From: Pseudooceanicola nanhaiensis DSM 18065
Lineage (GTDB): Bacteria > Pseudomonadota > Alphaproteobacteria > Rhodobacterales > Rhodobacteraceae
DNA: 64,000 bases
Direction: 5' to 3'
Assembly: GCF_000688295.1 (NCBI RefSeq)
Contig: NZ_JHZF01000018.1
Location: forward strand, 1-64,000
How positions within the stretch are numbered: the stretch's first letter is position 1; each line of letters opens with the position of its first letter. A program made the translations under genes and the position numbers. Under the pieces are notes generated by a model. It did not search any database and was not told the DNA's origin. It saw only the letters and a program-made list of their open reading frames with translations. Shown here one piece after another: positions 17,826 through 29,495 of this stretch.

Positions 17826-18917
17826 CTAGAAAAAGCTTTCCTGCTTCGAGTACTCAGCGACAGCATCCTCTTCGAACTCGATGCCAGACATGGCGCCCAA
17901 GTCCCTGACGATCCTGACCAGATGGTGCGCGGTGTTCAGTTCCCGCCAGCCAGTCGCGTCGCCGCAGGTTTCTGTCAGCCCTTTCGCGTTGCGCCAGATC
18001 CGGTCGTCTGCGGGGGAGAAGCCTCTGCCGCAGTAATCCTTGCTCTCGACGATCTGCCTGCAGACTTCGCGCATCGTCGGCGTGAAGGCTCCCGAGTCGC
18101 TGCCTCTGATCACCAAGGTGTGGGTTTTACCGGTGTAGCGAAGGTGCGGCCTCGGTCGTCCACCGCCCTTGCCCTTCGGGAACACCATCCGCCCGCAATC
18201 CGCGCCGAAGTCGCCGTAGGCCAGTCGATCTGGTTGGACACCAGTCTCTTTGAGAGACGCCAAGAAAGTGGTCCACTCTGCTCTGGCGATCAACGTTTGG
18301 TCGTTGGCACCGACCGGAAGCTTATCCGGGTACGCTGACGCTTGGTAGACGATTTTGCTCCACCGCGCCGCGCCGTCCAGTTGATCGAAGATTTCGCCGA
18401 TGGCGGGCGCGAAGTCAGCGCCCAAGGGAGCCCCAGTGAAGTCCACGAAGAGGACACACTGTTCCGGCCGGACGCCCGCCTTCTCCACCGCCTCGACCAA
18501 AGCGGCGGGATCAACTTCCTCGAAGTCCATGTAGATACCCGCCCTGACGTCCCCCTCCCGAACGAGTGCCTGGCGGGCCGGATTGGACAGATCTGCTATC
18601 GACAGCACCGGAAGCAGGCGGGGATTTACCGCCGTGGCGATGCGGAAGAGGGTCGCCACCCCCTCGTCGCCAAGGGCCGCCGCTGCCAGTTGCGGGTCGA
18701 GAAACGCACGCCGGTGCGGCCAGCTCTTTCCGAGGCGCTCGCCCATCATGTAGGCAATCTCGTCCAGCGTGGGTATGCGCCCCTTTTCTGGGTCTGACTC
18801 TGTGGGAGGCGGCACCACGAAGCGAGGGCAGACATGCCCTTGATAACGGGCGGCCAGCCTACCGCAGGCAGCGAATTCGCCGGGTTTAGCCCTGAGGGCC
18901 GGGAAGTATGGGAGCAT
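17826..18917 (-). CDS. Beta-family protein (T4-type Beta protein domain)
   Basis: A 363-aa protein recognised by MLPYFPALRAKPGEF, DFTGAPLGADFAP and the region around YGDFGADCGRM as the Beta protein family (PF14350 type). Its biochemical activity is unknown. It has no signal peptide or membrane segment. ATG 18917 overlaps the end of the upstream metallopeptidase gene by 32 bases, so the two are a coupled operon. Such genes are frequent in phage-related and defence loci next to XRE/ImmA genes, which suggests an effector or modified-immunity role; this is inference. It converges tail to tail with the helicase gene with one base between stops. Confidence 0.75.
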   Translation of the reverse strand: MLPYFPALRAKPGEFAACGRLAARYQGHVCPRFVVPPPTESDPEKGRIPTLDEIAYMMGERLGKSWPHRRAFLDPQLAAAALGDEGVATLFRIATAVNPRLLPVLSIADLSNPARQALVREGDVRAGIYMDFEEVDPAALVEAVEKAGVRPEQCVLFVDFTGAPLGADFAPAIGEIFDQLDGAARWSKIVYQASAYPDKLPVGANDQTLIARAEWTTFLASLKETGVQPDRLAYGDFGADCGRMVFPKGKGGGRPRPHLRYTGKTHTLVIRGSDSGAFTPTMREVCRQIVESKDYCGRGFSPADDRIWRNAKGLTETCGDATGWRELNTAHHLVRIVRDLGAMSGIEFEEDAVAEYSKQESFF

Positions 18918-20208
18918 CACTCTTTCCTTTCTGGGCTTCGCCCACAAACAGTTTCCTCACGGTGTTCCTCCCGATCTTGTTTGCGAACAGGGACCACTCT
19001 CCCCGTTCTTTGCGTATCCGCCCGAAAACAATCGCCGGATGGATACCCAACTCGTTGGCAAAGCGCTCGATTACCGCAGCCGACTTCGCGATGCGGGCGG
19101 TAGAGCGCCGCCAGCGTTCTTCCGGGATGAGCAGGTTGGAGGCGAAGCGGTTTGCCTCCTCCTCCTGTTCATCGACCGATGCCTCTTGATCCGTCTGATC
19201 GTAGAAGCCTACGGCCAGCCCGGTGGAGAAGTGAAGCGTGACGTGGGCAAGCTCGTGCATCAGCGTGAACCAGAAGTTGTCCACGGTGTCGGTCCTGACG
19301 GTCATTCCGATGACCGGTCTCCCATCCACGATGAAGGCCGCGCCGTCGATCTTCAGGCCGGGGACCTGTGGTTCCACGATCAAAACGATGCCGCGGTCGG
19401 CGAGCACTTCCACCGCCCGGAGCGGCCCGCGGGTGTCGTTGCTCAGACGGACCAGTCCGGGCATCCACTTGAGTTCAAGTGGCTCATGAACGTCCTCGAC
19501 GCTCGCGAAAGCCTCGCGCGCCCTGGCTGTTACCCTAGCACGCCAGGCATGGAGCATGACGTCTTCGGTGTGGTCGACAACGTTGAGGCCAGTTCGGAGT
19601 AGCCCAGGGCTTCCAAAGTCGATCCGGTTCTCGGCGATGTAGCGGCGAAGCTCAGCCTCGGTGAAGTCCTCGGCGAACCAGCCGTTCTCGCGTCCATGTT
19701 TTAGGATTTTCTTGATTTCGGACTTCGAGACCCCGTCAATCACTTTGTCCAGCCCACGGAAGGCAGGTTGGTCGGGCATGTCCGCAGTCAGGCGTACGCC
19801 GAGCAGCGCCGCGACGCGGTTATAGTTCTTGAGGCTGATCTGTCCGTATCGCTCTGCTTCCCAACGCTGGACTTGCTGTTCTTTCACTCCTAGGCGCCAT
19901 GCTAGATCCTTCTGGGAGTAACCGTTGGCTATCCTAGCGACGATCAGCATCAAACCCGGCTCTTGGTTTACAAGGGCCTTTAGTGCTGTGGGCTTTTGTG
20001 TTTCCTTGGCCACTTCATAAGCCTCGACTGCTTGGGTCAGGCGCTCGCGTTCGGCCTTCATCATTCGCGAGACTTGAGAAACCACCTCAGGCGGCAGACC
20101 GGCCACGACCGGCTCCATCGCGAGCTCCGAGTGAAGTGCCTCGGAGAGACGAGAAATCCGCGCGCGCGCTTCCCGTGCTTCCTTTTCGTTCAGGATGATT
20201 CCGTTCAT
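18886..20208 (-). CDS. XRE HTH - ImmA/IrrE metallopeptidase fusion
   Basis: A 440-aa protein. The N-terminal coiled region runs to about residue 85, a Cro/C1 HTH spans about 95-150 (YSQKDLAWRLGVKEQQVQRW), and an ImmA/IrrE zinc peptidase domain follows with FTLMHELAHVTLH (HExxH, near residue 315) and EEEANRFASNLLIP supplying the third ligand. By family knowledge ImmA/IrrE peptidases cleave repressors or are regulated by ligand, linking a signal to derepression. ATG 20208 has GAGG seven bases upstream; ATG 20214 is an alternative. A 9-bp inverted repeat upstream is a likely autoregulatory operator. It is the first gene of an operon with the Beta protein. Confidence 0.85.
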   Translation of the reverse strand: MNGIILNEKEAREARARISRLSEALHSELAMEPVVAGLPPEVVSQVSRMMKAERERLTQAVEAYEVAKETQKPTALKALVNQEPGLMLIVARIANGYSQKDLAWRLGVKEQQVQRWEAERYGQISLKNYNRVAALLGVRLTADMPDQPAFRGLDKVIDGVSKSEIKKILKHGRENGWFAEDFTEAELRRYIAENRIDFGSPGLLRTGLNVVDHTEDVMLHAWRARVTARAREAFASVEDVHEPLELKWMPGLVRLSNDTRGPLRAVEVLADRGIVLIVEPQVPGLKIDGAAFIVDGRPVIGMTVRTDTVDNFWFTLMHELAHVTLHFSTGLAVGFYDQTDQEASVDEQEEEANRFASNLLIPEERWRRSTARIAKSAAVIERFANELGIHPAIVFGRIRKERGEWSLFANKIGRNTVRKLFVGEAQKGKSDAPILPGPQG

Positions 20209-20224
20209 GGTCATGCCTCAATAT

Positions 20225-20270
20225 ACCCAACTTTTATGTTGTGGCCAAGTACGCAACGGATAAGTTGGGT
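20225..20270. promoter_or_regulatory. Inverted-repeat operator upstream of the XRE-ImmA/IrrE gene
   Basis: ACCCAACTT (20225-20233) and AAGTTGGGT (20262-20270) form a perfect 9-bp inverted repeat with a 28-base spacer, immediately upstream of the gene start. The spacing places both half-sites over the presumed promoter, a layout typical for XRE autorepression. The remainder to 20626 shows no gene. Confidence 0.55.
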
Positions 20271-20626
20271 GCAATGGGCTTTTGAACTGCCGTGAAGCGT
20301 TGTTGCAATGAACTCGGGCCTTCCGGTGCTGCCATCACGCCTGCTATGGGCATGTGGAGTTTGGCTAAATGAGCTGGCAGCACCTCGATGCGGTTCGCGG
20401 TTTCCGCAGGAGAGACCTTGGGTTCGCTTGGGTCCATTCCCCAACAATTCACCAGTGCGAAGTCAGAAATCGTCATTAAAAGGCCGCATGCGGCCGCTTG
20501 ATGGCAATCCGGCGCCACAAGAGGCCACTTGAGACCTGTTGACAAAGTAGTCTACAAAGGGCCATATGTGACCGGCTACGGCAAGTTAACTAGCTTAATC
20601 GGCAACGTTTGGCCTTTAGAGAAGCA

Positions 20627-20965
20627 ATGGCGACGTCACAACAAATCGAACATGAAATCGGGCAACGTCTTGCGCGTCTGCGCCTCGCGCGCAACGTAAC
20701 GCAAACTGATCTCGCCGAGAAGGCGGGCATCGGAGTGCGCACCCTGCGTCGCCTTGAGGCTGGGGATCCTTCCACACTGGACACCTTTCTTCGCGTCGCC
20801 GCTGCGCTCGATTTGGAGCATGCGCTACTCTCTGTGTTGCCAGAGGGAGAGATCAGGCCAATTGAACGCGTCTCACAGAAGGGGAAGGAACGAAGGAGAG
20901 CGAGTCCTGGATCGGAACAACACAAAAAATCATCATGGACCTGGGGTGACGAAGTAGATGACTGA
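20627..20965 (+). CDS. hipB: HipB-like antitoxin / XRE transcriptional regulator
   Basis: A 112-aa protein with a Cro/C1 HTH at about residues 10-65 (GQRLARLRLARNVTQTDLAE, IGVRTLRRLEAGDPSTLDTF). The basic C-terminal tail is unlike E. coli HipB. It starts at ATG 20627 after AGAGAAG; a TTG 18 bases upstream is less likely. It overlaps hipA by eight bases, the toxin-antitoxin arrangement. It should bind and inhibit HipA and repress the operon. Confidence 0.85.
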   Translation: MATSQQIEHEIGQRLARLRLARNVTQTDLAEKAGIGVRTLRRLEAGDPSTLDTFLRVAAALDLEHALLSVLPEGEIRPIERVSQKGKERRRASPGSEQHKKSSWTWGDEVDD

Positions 20966-22262
20966 CGCGAGCGTAGTATTGTGGGGTCGGCGCATCGGTG
21001 CCGTAAGTTGGGATGAAACACGCGCACTCGGCATCTTTCAATACGACCCGGCCTTTGTGGGCGCGGGTATTGAGGTCGCGCCTTTGAAAATGCCAGTACG
21101 GGAAGCCCCCTACGAGTTTCCTGCTCTTCCGAAGGAAACGTTCAAAGGGCTACCCGGCATGTTGGCCGACGCGTTGCCAGACAAGTTCGGCAACAGGTTG
21201 ATTGATGCATGGCTCGCAGAAACGGGGCGAAGCGCGGGCCGGTTCAGCCCAGTAGATCGATTATGCTACATCGGCAACCGCGGAATCGGGGCGCTGGAGT
21301 TCGAGCCAACGGTCCGCAAGGCGACCCGGTCCAAAAAGCTGGAAATGGCCCAGTTGGTGGATCTGGCTAACAGGGTCTTAAGCGAGCGCGAGGACCTTGC
21401 CGGCAGGCTCGGAGGCGAGGATGACGCAGGGGCGCTGGAAGATATTTTGAGCGTCGGGACTTCGGCGGGTGGCGCGCGCGCGAAGGCGGTGCTTGCCTGG
21501 AACAGAGACACCGGGGAGTTCAGGTCAGGGCAAGTTAAAGTCGACGAGGGATATGAGCACTGGCTCTTGAAGTTCGACGGTGTGTCCAACAATCGAGATA
21601 AGGAGCTTGCCGATCCCCAAGGCTTCGGAAAAATCGAGTACGCATACTACTTGATGGCGACGGCGGCGGGCATCGACATGTCAGAATGCAGGCTTCACCA
21701 TGAAGGCGGACGAAGCCATTTCATGACACGTCGGTTCGACCGCGACGAACGAGGGCGAAAGGTCCACATGCAATCGCTCGGCGCGATGCAGCATTTCGAC
21801 TTCAATGACCCGGCCTCTTATTCCTACGAGCAGGCCATCATGACGATCAGGGATCTTGGGCTCGGAATGGATGTGGTGGAGCAACAATACAAGCGCGCTG
21901 TCTTCAACGTTGTCGCTCGCAACCAAGATGACCACGTCAAGAATATCTCCTTCCTCATGGACCGGTCCGGCGCTTGGCGACTGTCCCCAGCCTATGACGT
22001 GGCCTATTCCTACAATCCCTCTGGCTCATGGACGCGCGACCATCAAATGAGCCTGGCCGGAAAGCGAAACGATTTCACTCATGGCGACCTCATGGTTTTT
22101 GCTTCGAACGTGGGGCTGAAATCCAACAGGGCGAACCAAGCTATTGAGGAAATCGTGGGCGCGGTCGCGCAGTGGCACGAGTTCGCTGAACGGGCGGGTG
22201 TCGAGCATTCTGATGTGAGCCGCATCGAGAAAACGTTTCGCATGAATTTGCGTGACAAGTAG
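20958..22262 (+). CDS. hipA: HipA-family serine/threonine kinase toxin
   Basis: A 434-aa protein. The HipA N-terminal subdomain (about residues 1-110) includes LPGMLADALPDKFGN and FSPVDRLCYIGNRGIGALEF, the classic HipA opening. The kinase core has the P-loop-like SVGTSAGGARAK, HWLLKFDG with the lysine, and the catalytic segment RNQDDHVKNISF with the metal-binding site SPAYDVAY. In known systems HipA phosphorylates GltX and causes dormancy until neutralised by HipB. On a plasmid, such a pair commonly stabilises inheritance. The gene is full length. Confidence 0.88.
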   Translation: MTDASVVLWGRRIGAVSWDETRALGIFQYDPAFVGAGIEVAPLKMPVREAPYEFPALPKETFKGLPGMLADALPDKFGNRLIDAWLAETGRSAGRFSPVDRLCYIGNRGIGALEFEPTVRKATRSKKLEMAQLVDLANRVLSEREDLAGRLGGEDDAGALEDILSVGTSAGGARAKAVLAWNRDTGEFRSGQVKVDEGYEHWLLKFDGVSNNRDKELADPQGFGKIEYAYYLMATAAGIDMSECRLHHEGGRSHFMTRRFDRDERGRKVHMQSLGAMQHFDFNDPASYSYEQAIMTIRDLGLGMDVVEQQYKRAVFNVVARNQDDHVKNISFLMDRSGAWRLSPAYDVAYSYNPSGSWTRDHQMSLAGKRNDFTHGDLMVFASNVGLKSNRANQAIEEIVGAVAQWHEFAERAGVEHSDVSRIEKTFRMNLRDK

Positions 22263-22465
22263 CGCAGGATTGCCTGACATTGTTTGCCTTGGGATCAGTC
22301 GTGGAATTTGTTGTCCATCGCGCGAAGTTGCAGCGCGATATCACCGGTGTCCGGCTCACTCTGAGATCGTTTTGAGCACTGCGTCGCTCGCCGCGTACAG
22401 GTCACAATAATGGCCCGCCTTATCATGCGTTGACATTTGCGCGCGCCCAGAACAGCCTGCGGGCA

Positions 22466-22572
22466 CTCACCCGGGGGGTCTCGACAAGAGGCTGAGATAC
22501 TGCTGGCACCCGTGCAGCGCAGTGACCCGATGAACCTGATCCAGTTCACACTGGCGTAGGGATGGTGCACTG
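22466..22572 (+). promoter_or_regulatory. TPP riboswitch (thi box) upstream of thiC
   Basis: The conserved thi-box elements are all present in order: GGGGTCTCG near the 5' side, GGCTGAGATAC at 22490-22500, then GTGACCCGATGAACCTGATC at 22522-22541 and the 3' CTGGCGTAGGGA. It should bind thiamine pyrophosphate and shut off the thiCME operon, most likely by masking the ribosome-binding site about 110 bases downstream. Confidence 0.95.
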
Positions 22573-22683
22573 GCCGCGCGGGCCCCGACCACATATCCGT
22601 GGCCCGGGGGCACATACCCCACACCGGCAATCCCATTCGACGCGGAACTGGGTCTCCTACGCTTTGAGCACCGGAGGCTCTGA

Positions 22684-25297
<2,614 letters not shown>

Positions 25298-25301
<4 letters not shown>

Positions 25302-25948
25302 GGCGCACCACAAGGCCTTGCCCTGACCTGTCGCTCTACCTCGTGCTCGATCCCGGCCTCTGCGCCGGGGTCGGCATGGTCGAAACGGCCCGCGCCGCCG
25401 TGGCCGGGGGCGCCACGGTCGTGCAACTGCGGGACAAGACGGCCGACACCGCGCGGCGGGTCGAGACGGGGCTTGCGCTGAAGGCCGTGCTGCCGGGGAC
25501 GGGGGCGGCGCTGATCGTGAACGATGACGTTGAGGCCGCCGTCGCCATCGGCGCGGACGGTCTGCACATCGGGCAGGGCGACATGGCGGTGGCCGAGGCC
25601 CGCGCCCGGATCGGCGCGGGCATGGTGCTGGGTTTGTCGGTCGAGACGCCTGCGCTGGCGGCAGCGGTCGACCCCGGATTGGTCGATTACATCGGGGCCG
25701 GGCCGGTCTTTGCCACGCCCTCCAAGCTGGATCACAAGGCGCCTGTGGGGGTCGAGGGGCTGGCGGCGCAGGTCGCGGCCAGCCCGGTGCCTGCTGTGGC
25801 CATCGGCGGGCTGAAGGCGCAGCACGTGGGCGCGGTGTTGAGGACGGGTGCGCGGGGCCTTGCGGTGGTTTCGGCCATCTGCGGCCAGCCCGACCCCGAG
25901 GCCGCCGCCCGCGCGTTGCGACGGCAGATCGACGCGCTAGGGCACTGA
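25298..25948 (+). CDS. thiE: Thiamine phosphate synthase ThiE
   Basis: A 216-aa TIM-barrel enzyme that joins HMP-PP and thiazole phosphate. It shows VVQLRDKTAD (pyrophosphate/pyrimidine binding), ALIVNDDVE, DGLHIGQGDM, IGAGPVFATPSK and VAIGGL, the complete family signature set. The start is GTG overlapping the thiM stop (GTGA). Its 3' end overlaps the convergent thiD gene by 12 bases, so the two thiamine operons run tail to tail. Confidence 0.96.
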
Positions 25949-26743
25949 GCCCCAGAGCGCGTGGAAATGATGCACCGGCCCATGGCCTTGGCCCACGTCC
26001 AGCGCGTCGCTTTGGGCCAGAGCGGCGTGCAGATAGGCCTTGGCGCGGGTCACGGCCGCGGGCATGTCGTGATGCGGCAGGAGCGCGGAAATGGCCGAGG
26101 ACAAGGTGCAGCCCGTTCCGTGACCGTTGGTCGTGGTGATGCGGGGCGCGCGCAGGGTCTGGATACCCTCGGGACCGGCCAGCAGGTCGGTGCTGTGCGC
26201 GCCCGCCAGATGCCCGCCTTTAAGCAGGACGTACTCGGAGCCGAGAGACAGGAGTTCGGGCAGAGCGGCGGTCATGGTCGCGGCGCTCCAGTCGTCGGGG
26301 CGGTCCAGCAGGACGGCGGCCTCGGGCAGATTCGGCGTGATGACCGAAGCCAGCGGGACAAGCCGTTCGCGCACCGCCGACACGGCCTCGGGGTCCAGCA
26401 GCGCTTGGCCGCTTTTCGCCACCATCACCGGGTCCAGCACGATGTTGCGCGCCCCGTGATGTGCCAGCCGGTCGGCCACGGCTCCGGCGATACCCGCATT
26501 GGCGATCATCCCGATCTTGACCGCGTCGATGCGCACGTCGTCGAAGACCGCGTCGATCTGGTCGGCCACGAAGGCGGGGTCCAGGGCCTGAAAGGACCGC
26601 ACGCCGCAGGTGTTCTGCGCCACCACGGCGGTGACGACCGAGCAGGCATAGGCACCAAGCGCGGAGAAGGTCTTGATATCGGCCTGGATGCCCGCGCCGC
26701 CTGATGGGTCTGTGCCCGCAATGGTGAGGACATTGGCGATCAT
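25937..26743 (-). CDS. thiD: HMP/HMP-P kinase ThiD
   Basis: A 268-aa ribokinase-fold enzyme that phosphorylates HMP and HMP-P to HMP-PP. Motifs are IAGTDPSGGAGIQADIKTFS at the N-terminus, DPVMVAKSG, TPNLPEA and the C-terminal NGHGTGCTLSSAI with the catalytic GTGC anion hole. It is the second gene of a riboswitch-led operon and its ATG overlaps the nudix stop (ATGA). Confidence 0.97.
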   Translation of the reverse strand: MIANVLTIAGTDPSGGAGIQADIKTFSALGAYACSVVTAVVAQNTCGVRSFQALDPAFVADQIDAVFDDVRIDAVKIGMIANAGIAGAVADRLAHHGARNIVLDPVMVAKSGQALLDPEAVSAVRERLVPLASVITPNLPEAAVLLDRPDDWSAATMTAALPELLSLGSEYVLLKGGHLAGAHSTDLLAGPEGIQTLRAPRITTTNGHGTGCTLSSAISALLPHHDMPAAVTRAKAYLHAALAQSDALDVGQGHGPVHHFHALWGSVP

Positions 26744-27189
26744 GCCGACACCTCTGCCATCAGGGCGGCCGCGTGCCCCGCAAGCTCGGCCACGTCGCGG
26801 CTGAGCGCGAGGTGGCCTTCCTTCAACGCAGCGATCTCGATCCAGCGGGCTTCTAGCGCGTCATCTGCGGCAACCGGGTCTCCGGCGGTCCAGCGGCACA
26901 GGACGGCGACCAAGATGAAATGTCGGCGCAGCACGCCTGCGGGGTCGTGGTCAAATGCGTCGAGGGCGGTGATCACGCGCAGCGGCTCTGCGGCGACTCC
27001 AGTTTCCTCGGCCAGTTCCCGGGTTGCGGCGTCGAACAGGGGTTCGCCCTGATGCACCTTTCCGCCGGGATAACCCCAAAGGCCCGCATCGGGCGGATTG
27101 GCCCGGCGCACAAGCAGCACCTGGGTGTCGCGGACAAGAACGGCGATGGTCGCCGCGATCGGGCGTGGGTCTGTCGATTGATATGGCAA
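26740..27189 (-). CDS. NUDIX hydrolase in the thiamine operon
   Basis: A 149-aa protein. The Nudix box is complete (GGKVHQGEPLFDAATRELAE followed by ETG, residues about 43-65), so it should hydrolyse a nucleoside-diphosphate-linked substrate. It is the first gene after a TPP riboswitch and is coupled to thiD. By analogy with thiamine-operon Nudix proteins that clear toxic pyrimidine pyrophosphate analogues it may police HMP-PP or TPP, but the substrate is not shown. The start is a TTG with GAGG six bases upstream; no in-frame ATG fits better. Confidence 0.85.
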   Translation of the reverse strand: MPYQSTDPRPIAATIAVLVRDTQVLLVRRANPPDAGLWGYPGGKVHQGEPLFDAATRELAEETGVAAEPLRVITALDAFDHDPAGVLRRHFILVAVLCRWTAGDPVAADDALEARWIEIAALKEGHLALSRDVAELAGHAAALMAEVSA

Positions 27190-27235
27190 GGCGGCCTCGT
27201 CATTCTGAGGCCGGCAAGGGCAAGAGAGCGCTGCG

Positions 27236-27338
27236 ATCCTGTCCCTTCGCCGGCATGATCCGGATCAGGTTCAAAGGGTCACCGCGCTGCAATCGCCAGC
27301 GATATCTCAGCCCCTTGTCGGGACACCCCTAGGTGAGA
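27236..27338 (-). promoter_or_regulatory. TPP riboswitch (thi box) upstream of nudix-thiD
   Basis: Read on the minus strand it gives CTCACCTAGGGGTGTCCCGA, then GGGGCTGAGATATCGC and GTGACCCTTTGAACCTGATC, ending GCCGGCGAAGGGAC, a full thi-box. The 3' end lies about 45 bases before the nudix start, so translational control is likely. Confidence 0.95.
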
Positions 27339-27439
27339 GGCAGCTTATCAGGCTGAGCGCCCGGTTCAATGCCGGGCGGATGTGCTTGCGCCTGCCGCAG
27401 CTTGCTGAAACTTTAGGCAAAACAGACAAGGCAGCAGTC

Positions 27440-28591
27440 ATGGAGTCCCTGTTCCGTTCGCTTGGCCCGGTTATTGGCCGCCCCTCGCCAGCCGAGGCCC
27501 TTCGCGCCGGGATCGGCGCCCTGATCGGGCTTGGGGTGACGGGCGCATTCCTGTTGTCGCCCGTGGTCGACCTGACGCTCGGCCTTTACCTGATTGCCCC
27601 GTTCGGTGCGACGTCGGTTCTGCTGTTCGCAGTGCCCAACAGCCCGTTGGCGCAGCCGTGGTCGGCGGTGGTGGGCAACACGCTCGCGGCACTGGTCGGT
27701 GTGGCGGTCTGTTCCGTGATCGCGGACCCTGTCCTGCGGATCGCCCTTGCGGTCGGGTCGACGATTACGGTCGGCATCCTGTGTCGCGCGATCCATCCCC
27801 CGGCGGGTGCGGTCGCCATGACAGCGGCGATGAGCCCGGAGGCGGTCGAGCGACTTGGACTCTGGTTCGCGATCGCGCCCGTCGCCACAGGCACCCTCGC
27901 GCTGGTCGTCTGTGCTGCGATCTACGCCCGGCTCACGGGGCGCAGATATCCATTCCGCCAGTTCGGTGAGCCAAGTCGCCACCGCACCGAAGACCCCGAT
28001 CCCGCCAAGCGCATCGGGCTGTCCCGAGAAGAACTGAAAGAGCTGCTGGACCGGTATCGCCAGTCGTTCAATCTGGGTGTCGAAGACCTGGCGCGGTTGA
28101 TCGGCGCGGCCGAGTTGCAGGCCGCCGCGCACCGGACAGGTCCGCTTCTCGCGACCGACGTCATGTCGCGTAATCTGGTGACCATTGGCCCGGACACTCC
28201 GCTGTCAAAGATTGCGGACCTGTTCAGACATCATCGCTTCACATCGCTTCCGGTGACCGGGGTCGAGGGGCATTATCTTGGCGTGATCTTCCAGATTCAC
28301 CTGATCGACCGAGCGCGCGAGGATGCGCTTCGGCTCGACCGTGGCTATCTCGCGGCGTTTCGGCGCCTGATCGACCAGGATCGTACGCAGCCGGTCCGAG
28401 CCAAGGACATCATGAGCGTCGCCGGGCCTCGGGCGGTACCGGCGACTCCGGTCGGAGTGCTCCTGCCGATGATGGCCGATGGTGATGTCGATGCGGTGCC
28501 GGTCCTTGAAAAGGGCCGGATCGTCGGCATCGTCACCAGGACGGATCTCATCGCCGCCCTCGCGCGGACCGGTTTGCGAGCCCAGGACTGA
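27440..28591 (+). CDS. HPP-family membrane protein with CBS-domain pair
   Basis: A 383-aa protein. The N-terminal half has about four to five transmembrane helices of the HPP family; the namesake IHPPAGAVA is present, with FGATSVLLFAVPNSPLAQPW upstream. A linker follows, then two CBS motifs (ATDVMSRNLVTIGPDTPLSK and AKDIMSVAGPRAVPATP) near residues 220-380. HPP proteins have been linked to nitrite or small-anion handling in chloroplasts and cyanobacteria; CBS pairs usually sense adenine nucleotides. ATG 27440 is chosen over the upstream start. It stands alone between the thi and pan clusters and converges on panC. Confidence 0.88.
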   Translation: MESLFRSLGPVIGRPSPAEALRAGIGALIGLGVTGAFLLSPVVDLTLGLYLIAPFGATSVLLFAVPNSPLAQPWSAVVGNTLAALVGVAVCSVIADPVLRIALAVGSTITVGILCRAIHPPAGAVAMTAAMSPEAVERLGLWFAIAPVATGTLALVVCAAIYARLTGRRYPFRQFGEPSRHRTEDPDPAKRIGLSREELKELLDRYRQSFNLGVEDLARLIGAAELQAAAHRTGPLLATDVMSRNLVTIGPDTPLSKIADLFRHHRFTSLPVTGVEGHYLGVIFQIHLIDRAREDALRLDRGYLAAFRRLIDQDRTQPVRAKDIMSVAGPRAVPATPVGVLLPMMADGDVDAVPVLEKGRIVGIVTRTDLIAALARTGLRAQD

Positions 28592-28607
28592 GAGGCGGCG
28601 GCCCGGG

Positions 28608-29495
28608 TCAGGCCGGCTCGAGCGGGTGATCTTCGGGAGTCGGGACGCTTGCGAGACCCGCGACAGGCACATTGTCGATCAGGCGCACGCCATCGAGCCA
28701 GGCGGCCAAGAAGAGGCGACCGGGGCGGTCTGCCCTGGTCATCAGATTGAGGTCGGGATCGCTGCGCAACTCGAGGTAGTCGATCGTGTCGAACCCGGCA
28801 GAGAGCAGCGCCGCCCTGGCGTTATCGAGGCCCTGCGCGACTTGTCCGCCGCGGGAGATGACACGCGCGGCGTCGTCCAGGACCTGGGCGATCACCGGCG
28901 CAATTTCGCGTGGCCCGGGCCCGAGCCGGAGGTTGCGCGACGACATGGCGAGGCCGTCGTCCTCGCGCACGGTCGGACAGCCGACGATCTCGGTCTTCAG
29001 ATCCAGATCCTCGGCCAGCCGGATCACCACCTGAAGTTGCTGGTAATCCTTTTCACCGAAATACGCGCGGTCGGCATCGCATTGCAGGAAAAGCTTGGTC
29101 ACCACCGTGGCCACCCCGTCGAAATGCCCGGGCCGCGCCCCGCCGCACAGGCCCGCGCTGACACCGGTCACCGACACGGTCGTGGCGAAGCCCTCGGGGT
29201 ACATCTGCGCGCCATCGGGCACATAGAGTATATCCGCGCCATAGGGCGTCAGCTTCTCGGCATCGCTGTGTTCGGTCCTGGGATAGTTCGCCAGATCCTC
29301 GGGGTTGTTGAACTGCTTGGGGTTCACGAACAACGTCACGATCACCCGGTCGTTTTCGGCACAGGCGCGGTCGACCAGGCTCAGATGACCGGCATGCAGC
29401 GCGCCCATGGTCGGCACCACGCCGATGCTGTCCCCGGCGCGACGCCAGCTTTGCGTGAGGGCGCGCAGCTCGGCCTTGGTGCGGATGATCAACAT
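28608..29495 (-). CDS. panC: Pantothenate synthetase PanC
   Basis: A 295-aa ATP-dependent ligase joining pantoate and beta-alanine. It shows [16 protein letters not shown] (HIGH-like motif), [18 protein letters not shown], and FGEKDYQQL with the second ATP motif MSSRN. Full length. It follows panB with a seven-base overlap, so both last steps of pantothenate synthesis are co-expressed. Confidence 0.97.
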   Translation of the reverse strand: MLIIRTKAELRALTQSWRRAGDSIGVVPTMGALHAGHLSLVDRACAENDRVIVTLFVNPKQFNNPEDLANYPRTEHSDAEKLTPYGADILYVPDGAQMYPEGFATTVSVTGVSAGLCGGARPGHFDGVATVVTKLFLQCDADRAYFGEKDYQQLQVVIRLAEDLDLKTEIVGCPTVREDDGLAMSSRNLRLGPGPREIAPVIAQVLDDAARVISRGGQVAQGLDNARAALLSAGFDTIDYLELRSDPDLNLMTRADRPGRLFLAAWLDGVRLIDNVPVAGLASVPTPEDHPLEPA

